Below are positions 59,873-64,000 of a stretch of DNA of 64,000 nucleotides, in pieces; position 1 is the stretch's first letter, and each line of letters begins with the position of its first letter. A program made the position numbers and the translations under genes. Source of the DNA: Kribbella steppae (GTDB lineage: Bacteria; Actinomycetota; Actinomycetes; Propionibacteriales; Kribbellaceae); the NCBI RefSeq assembly GCF_004342025.1, contig NZ_SLWN01000009.1, positions 186,001-250,000 of the forward strand. The letters are read 5' to 3'. Below the pieces are notes generated by a model. It was not told where the DNA came from. It made no database searches and saw only the letters and a list, made by a program, of their open reading frames with translations.

Positions 59873-61015
59873 TCAGCTGACGGTGACGGTGGGTTCGCCG
59901 GTTTCGCCCATTTCTTCGGCGATGCGGAGGGCCTCTTCGATCAGCGTCTCGACGATCTTGGACTCCGGGACGGTCTTGATGACCTCGCCCTTGACGAAGA
60001 TCTGGCCCTTGCCATTGCCGGAGGCGACGCCGAGGTCGGCCTCGCGGGCCTCACCCGGACCGTTGACGACGCAGCCCATCACGGCGACGCGGAGCGGGAC
60101 CTCCATCCCCTCCAGGCCGGCGGTGACCTGCTCGGCCAGGGTGTAGACGTCCACCTGGGCGCGACCGCAGGACGGGCAGGAGACGATCTCGAGCTTCCGC
60201 TCGCGCAGGTTCAGCGACTGCAGGATCTGCAGGCCGACCTTGACCTCCTCGACCGGCGGCGCCGACAGCGACACCCGGATCGTGTCACCGATGCCCTTGG
60301 ACAGCAGCGCACCAAAGGCGACCGACGACTTGATCGTGCCCTGGAAGGCCGGGCCTGCCTCGGTCACGCCGAGGTGCAGCGGCCAGTCGCCGGCCTCGGA
60401 CAGCAGTTCGTAGGCACGCACCATGACGACCGGGTCGTTGTGCTTGACCGAGATCTTGAAGTCGTGGAAGTCGTGCTCCTCGAACAGCGACGCCTCCCAG
60501 ACGGCCGACTCGACCAGCGCCTCCGGCGTGGCCTTGCCGTACTTCTTCAGCAGTCGCGGATCCAGCGACCCCGCGTTCACGCCGATCCGGATCGACGTGC
60601 CGTGATCCTTCGCCGCGGCCGCGATCTCCTTCACCTGGTCGTCGAACTTGCGGATGTTGCCCGGGTTCACCCGGACCGCCGCACACCCTGCCTCGATCGC
60701 GGCGAACACGTACTTCGGCTGGAAGTGGATGTCGGCGATCACCGGGATCTGCGAGTGCTGGGCGATCTCCGGCAGTGCGTCCGCGTCGTCCTGGGACGGG
60801 CACGCGACCCGGACGATGTCACAGCCGGACGCGGTCAGTTCCGCGATCTGCTGCAGCGTCGTGTTGACGTCCGCGGTCAGTGTCGTCGTCATCGACTGCA
60901 CGGACACCGGGGCGTCACCGCCGACCAGCACCTTGCCCACCTTGATCTGGCGGGTCTTACGGCGCGGAGCGAGGGTCGGCGGCGGCAGCGCGGGCATGCC
61001 CAGGTTGATGCTCAT
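59873..61015 (-). CDS. ispG: 4-hydroxy-3-methylbut-2-en-1-yl diphosphate synthase
   Basis: IspG/GcpE (380 aa) reductively opens MEcPP to HMBPP, the seventh step of the MEP isoprenoid pathway. The [4Fe-4S] ligands are Cys280 and Cys283 (SCPSCGR) and Cys315 (GCVVNGPGE), followed by the conserved Glu. The TIM-barrel half starts PVSVQSMTTT. It forms a leftward series with dxr and the site-2 protease, and ends in a strong terminator. Confidence 0.97.
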   Translation of the reverse strand: MSINLGMPALPPPTLAPRRKTRQIKVGKVLVGGDAPVSVQSMTTTLTADVNTTLQQIAELTASGCDIVRVACPSQDDADALPEIAQHSQIPVIADIHFQPKYVFAAIEAGCAAVRVNPGNIRKFDDQVKEIAAAAKDHGTSIRIGVNAGSLDPRLLKKYGKATPEALVESAVWEASLFEEHDFHDFKISVKHNDPVVMVRAYELLSEAGDWPLHLGVTEAGPAFQGTIKSSVAFGALLSKGIGDTIRVSLSAPPVEEVKVGLQILQSLNLRERKLEIVSCPSCGRAQVDVYTLAEQVTAGLEGMEVPLRVAVMGCVVNGPGEAREADLGVASGNGKGQIFVKGEVIKTVPESKIVETLIEEALRIAEEMGETGEPTVTVS

Positions 61016-61042
61016 GGGTCCTTTATCTGTTGAGGTGATGCG

Positions 61043-62353
61043 TTATCCGTTGAAAAGTCTGATCGGGTTGACGATGTCGGCGATGACGAGCAGGACGCCC
61101 ATCACCACGATGACACTGGCCGCGACGTACGCGATCGGGAGCAGCTTGGCCACGTCGACGTACCCGGGGTCGGGCCGGCCGAAGAGCTTGGCGAAGCCTT
61201 GCCGGATGCCTTCCCAGATCGCCCCGGCCATGTGCCCGCCGTCCAGCGGCAGCAGCGGGATGAAGTTGAACAGGGCAAGGAACAGGTTCAGCGAGGCGAG
61301 CAGCGAGATCAGGAAGGCGATCCGCTCGCCGCCGGTGAGCGACTGGTTCGAGGCGATCTCGCCGGCCACCCTGCTGGCGCCGACCACGCTCATCGGGCTG
61401 TCCTCGTCCCGGTCGCCGCCGACGATCGACTTGGCCACGCCGACCAGCTTCTCCGGGAAGTTGCCGATCGCCTTGACCGTGGCGACGGTCAGCTCGCCCA
61501 TCTTGTTGACGACGAAGCCGAAGTCCTGCCGCTCGACCTTCATCTCCGGCGAGACGCCGAGGAACCCGACCGAGACGATCTTGTCCGACCCGGCCTCGTC
61601 CCGGACCTGGTTGATGATCGTGCTGGTGCGCAGGGTCTGCTGCTGGCCGTTGCGCTCGACAACGATCGTGGCGGCCTTGTCGGTGTTCGCCCGGATCAGC
61701 GGCGTGAGCTGGTCCCAGCTGGTGATCTGGGTGCCGTTGAAGGCGACGATCTTGTCGCCGACCTGGAAGTTGGCGGTCTTGGCCGGCGACGTCTGGTCAC
61801 CCGGCTCGCACTTGCGGTCGGCGCTGGCCTGGGAGGCCGGGATGACGCAGTCGGTGACGGTGGCAACGGTCGTCTGGGCGACGTTGGCGCCGTACAGCAT
61901 GAACAGACCGCCGAACAGGACGAACGCGATCACCACGTTGACCAGCGGCCCGGACGCCATCACGATCAGCTTCTTCCACCACACCTTCTGGTAGAAGAGC
62001 CGGCCGTTGTCGCTCGGGTCGATCGTCTCGTACTCCGCCGAGCGCGCGTTCTCCACCATCGACTGGATCGGGCCGGTGTTGGCCTTGCGGACCTTGCTCG
62101 GGTCCTCACCCTTGGCCGGCGGCATCATGCCGATGATCCGGACGAACCCACCGGCCGGGATCAGCTTGATCCCGTACTCGGTCTCACCGCGCTTGGAGGA
62201 CCAGACGGTCCGGCCGAAGCCGACGAAGAACTGGGTCACCTTCATGCCGAACGCCTTCGCGGGCAGCATGTGACCCATCTCGTGCAGTCCGACCGAGATC
62301 AGGATGCCGGCCACGAACAGCAGGATGCCGATGAAAGTGAGAAGCGCGGTCAT
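61043..62353 (-). CDS. site-2 intramembrane zinc metalloprotease (RseP/Rip1-type)
   Basis: A 436-residue intramembrane protease that cuts anti-sigma factors and other membrane proteins. The zinc site is HEMGH (His24, Glu25, His28) in the first helix and LPLDGGHM (Asp371) in a C-terminal helix. A PDZ domain lies between them (FQVGDKIVAFNGTQITSWDQL, about 195-215). Last gene positions: it starts on the dxr stop (ATGA overlap) and precedes ispG by 27 bp. Mycobacterial Rip1 has the same gene order. Confidence 0.94.
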   Translation of the reverse strand: MTALLTFIGILLFVAGILISVGLHEMGHMLPAKAFGMKVTQFFVGFGRTVWSSKRGETEYGIKLIPAGGFVRIIGMMPPAKGEDPSKVRKANTGPIQSMVENARSAEYETIDPSDNGRLFYQKVWWKKLIVMASGPLVNVVIAFVLFGGLFMLYGANVAQTTVATVTDCVIPASQASADRKCEPGDQTSPAKTANFQVGDKIVAFNGTQITSWDQLTPLIRANTDKAATIVVERNGQQQTLRTSTIINQVRDEAGSDKIVSVGFLGVSPEMKVERQDFGFVVNKMGELTVATVKAIGNFPEKLVGVAKSIVGGDRDEDSPMSVVGASRVAGEIASNQSLTGGERIAFLISLLASLNLFLALFNFIPLLPLDGGHMAGAIWEGIRQGFAKLFGRPDPGYVDVAKLLPIAYVAASVIVVMGVLLVIADIVNPIRLFNG

Positions 62354-63585
62354 GCCTTCGTGTTCTCCTGGCGCTGGTCGGTTGAGGTGGCGGTCAGTTC
62401 ACGGGCCCGGGCGCGCGCCCAGCTGTCCGCGGCGAGTACGTCGTCGATGGACAGTTCCTCATACGAGGGTACGTCGTGTTCGGTCACCACCCGGGCCACG
62501 GTGTCGACGATCGCCAGGAACGGCAAGCGCCCGTCCCGGAACGCCTGGACACAGACCTCGTTGGCGGCGTTGAACACGGCCGGCGCCGTCCCGCCGCGGG
62601 TCCCGGCCTCGCGGGCCAGCTGGACCGACGGGAAGGCGTCGTGGTCGAGCGGCAGGAACTGCCAGGTGCTCGCCTCTGCCCAGTTCCACGGTGGCGACGC
62701 GTCCGGTATCCGGTCGGGCCAGCCCAGGCCGAGCGCGATCGGCAGTGTCATCGTCGGCGGTGACACCTGCGCCATCGTGGACCCGTCGTAGAACTCGACC
62801 ATCGAGTGGATCGCCTGCTGCGGATGGACGACGACATCCACCCGGTCCATCGGGATGCCGAACAGCAGGTGGGCCTCGATCAGCTCGAGCCCCTTGTTCA
62901 CCAGGGTCGCGGAGTTGATGGTGACGACCGGGCCCATCGCGAAGTTCGGGTGGGCCAGGGCTTGCTCGACCGTGACGTTCGCGAGGTCGTGCCGCGGCCG
63001 GCCCAGGAACGGGCCACCGCTGGCGGTGAGCAGGAGTTTGCGGACCTCGTCGGCCGAGCCGCCGCGCAGGCACTGCGCGATCGCGCTGTGCTCGGAGTCG
63101 ACCGGGACGATCTGACCGGGCTTCACCCGGCGGGTGACCAGCGGGCCGCCGATGACCAGCGACTCCTTGTTGGCCAGGGCAAGCGTGTTCCCGGCGTCGA
63201 GCGCGGCCAGCGTCGGCTGCAACCCGACCGAACCGTTGATGCCGTTGAGAACCACGTCACACGGCATCGCCGCGATCTCGCTGGACGCGTCCGGGCCGGT
63301 AATGATCTTGGGGATCCGGAACGCGCCCTGCGCGTAGCCCTGCCGCTTCGCCTCGACGTAGAACGCGAGCTGCAGGTCCTGGGCGACCGTGGCCTTCGCC
63401 ACAGCGACCACCTCGACGCCGAACTCGAGCGCCTGCGCGGCGAGCAGGCCGACGTTGTCGCCGCCGGCCGAGATCGCGAGCACCCGGAACCGGTCGCGGT
63501 TCCGGCCGATCAGCTCCAGCGCCTGGGTGCCGACAGAGCCGGTCGAGCCGAGGATGACAACGGTTCGCGGATTCACGCCTGCCAT
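62350..63585 (-). CDS. dxr: 1-deoxy-D-xylulose-5-phosphate reductoisomerase
   Basis: Dxr/IspC (411 aa) converts DXP to MEP with NADPH, the committed step of the pathway that IspG later serves. The NADPH loop is LGSTGSVGTQAL (about 12-23), metal ligands are in VDSEHSAIAQCL and ANKESLVIGG, and the substrate loop is LTASGGPF. The conserved INSATLVNKGLELIEAH segment is intact. It overlaps the site-2 protease start by 4 bp. Confidence 0.97.
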   Translation of the reverse strand: MAGVNPRTVVILGSTGSVGTQALELIGRNRDRFRVLAISAGGDNVGLLAAQALEFGVEVVAVAKATVAQDLQLAFYVEAKRQGYAQGAFRIPKIITGPDASSEIAAMPCDVVLNGINGSVGLQPTLAALDAGNTLALANKESLVIGGPLVTRRVKPGQIVPVDSEHSAIAQCLRGGSADEVRKLLLTASGGPFLGRPRHDLANVTVEQALAHPNFAMGPVVTINSATLVNKGLELIEAHLLFGIPMDRVDVVVHPQQAIHSMVEFYDGSTMAQVSPPTMTLPIALGLGWPDRIPDASPPWNWAEASTWQFLPLDHDAFPSVQLAREAGTRGGTAPAVFNAANEVCVQAFRDGRLPFLAIVDTVARVVTEHDVPSYEELSIDDVLAADSWARARARELTATSTDQRQENTKA

Positions 63586-63623
63586 TGTCCCAGGTCAGGA
63601 CACCAGGAAGCGATTCGGTGTTG

Positions 63624-64000
63624 TCACTCCAGATAGAGGTTGAGGGGGAAGCTTCCGAGGCGGATCTCGTCGCCGTCGCCGACCAGCCGGCTGCCGACCC
63701 GTACACCGTTGACGAAGGTGCCGTTGGTCGAGTCGAGGTCCCGCAACTCGAAGCTGACTCCGTCGATCCGGAGCAGTTCGGCGTGATGGCGGCTGATGTC
63801 CGGGTGCTCCAGGATCAGGTCGCAGTCCGACGCCCGCCCGATCAGCACCAGGTCCAGGACCGGTACGACGTGACTGTCAGGGCTCATCAACACCGGCTGC
63901 GGCGCGGCCTCCGTGACCAAGGCCACGGCTCTGTAGCTCCGTGACTTACGCCGCGCCCCGAGGAACGCACTCACGACGCCCTTGCCGAAGTTGAAGGCCA
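63624..64000 (-). CDS. FHA-domain protein, possibly truncated at the window edge
   Basis: A protein ending in a forkhead-associated domain that binds phosphothreonine. Core residues are seen in LIGRASDCDLIL (Gly-Arg), ISRHHAELL (Ser, His) and LDSTNGTFVNG (Asn). A GTG at 63974 would give 116 residues, but the reading frame stays open through position 64000 (A-F-N-F-G-K-G-V before that GTG), so the real start may lie right of the window. It is the first gene before dxr in the leftward direction. Confidence 0.82.
   Translation of the reverse strand, partial: AFNFGKGVVSAFLGARRKSRSYRAVALVTEAAPQPVLMSPDSHVVPVLDLVLIGRASDCDLILEHPDISRHHAELLRIDGVSFELRDLDSTNGTFVNGVRVGSRLVGDGDEIRLGSFPLNLYLE

Overview
The window is about 64 kb of high-GC DNA with dense genes, many GTG starts and many 1-8 bp stop/start overlaps. 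It carries typical actinobacterial gene sets: a hisI-trpE-(two small Trp-linked membrane proteins)-trpC-trpB-trpA operon, a PriA-type HisA with no trpF in view, a dxr-rip1-ispG block, a SigE-type sigma factor and a TIGR03085-like protein. The source is an actinomycete, most likely Propionibacteriales / Nocardioidaceae and Kribbella-like. The genus is an inference from gene order and codon style. I see no tRNA, rRNA, CRISPR array, IS element or prophage, and no gene-free stretch longer than about 200 bp.

Layout. 1-401: 3' end of an ACC-deaminase-like gene. 398-9762: a long leftward series running hisI, trpE, two membrane proteins, trpC, trpB, trpA, then a SCO1 / MauE-DoxX / DsbA redox trio, a hairpin, lgt and a VIT-family metal transporter. 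9851-12280: M19 dipeptidase, a convergent GNAT, and a cysteine-free HesB/IscA-like protein. 12357-16009: two half-transporters that form an asymmetric ABC exporter. 16098-20200: a TIGR03085-like protein, then a leftward trio of membrane phosphodiesterase, metallo-beta-lactamase-fold hydrolase and DedA. 20353-25315: GH43-CBM, a PBP4-type carboxypeptidase and tandem duplicated GNATs. 25358-30565: sigma/anti-sigma pair, ArsR-MFS pair and MarR-MFS pair. 30751-35303: a small exopolysaccharide operon (Wzz/BY-kinase-like, Wzy-like, beta-helix protein).

35304-43974 is the most unusual part. An apparent eight-gene leftward operon starts with hisA/priA and ends with hisF and a MarR regulator. Between the two histidine genes sit an acyl-CoA-reductase-like/HAD fusion, a zinc dehydrogenase, a LarA-like (nickel-pincer racemase fold) protein, a PlsC acyltransferase and a PH-domain membrane protein. 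Tight coupling suggests one uncharacterised pathway, perhaps for a modified lipid or polyol.

44077-59729 is mostly accessory: a P450, a methyltransferase, a GAF protein, a TauE/SafE exporter, GNATs, an Abi-like HEPN protein next to proS, an M14 peptidase, an MFS exporter, glyoxalase-fold proteins with a 54-residue RHH regulator, a MerR-thioredoxin operon with a textbook MerR promoter, a Nudix hydrolase, a nucleosidase and a VapBC module. 59873-63974 returns to core genes: ispG, the site-2 protease and dxr, then an FHA protein whose frame runs off the right edge.
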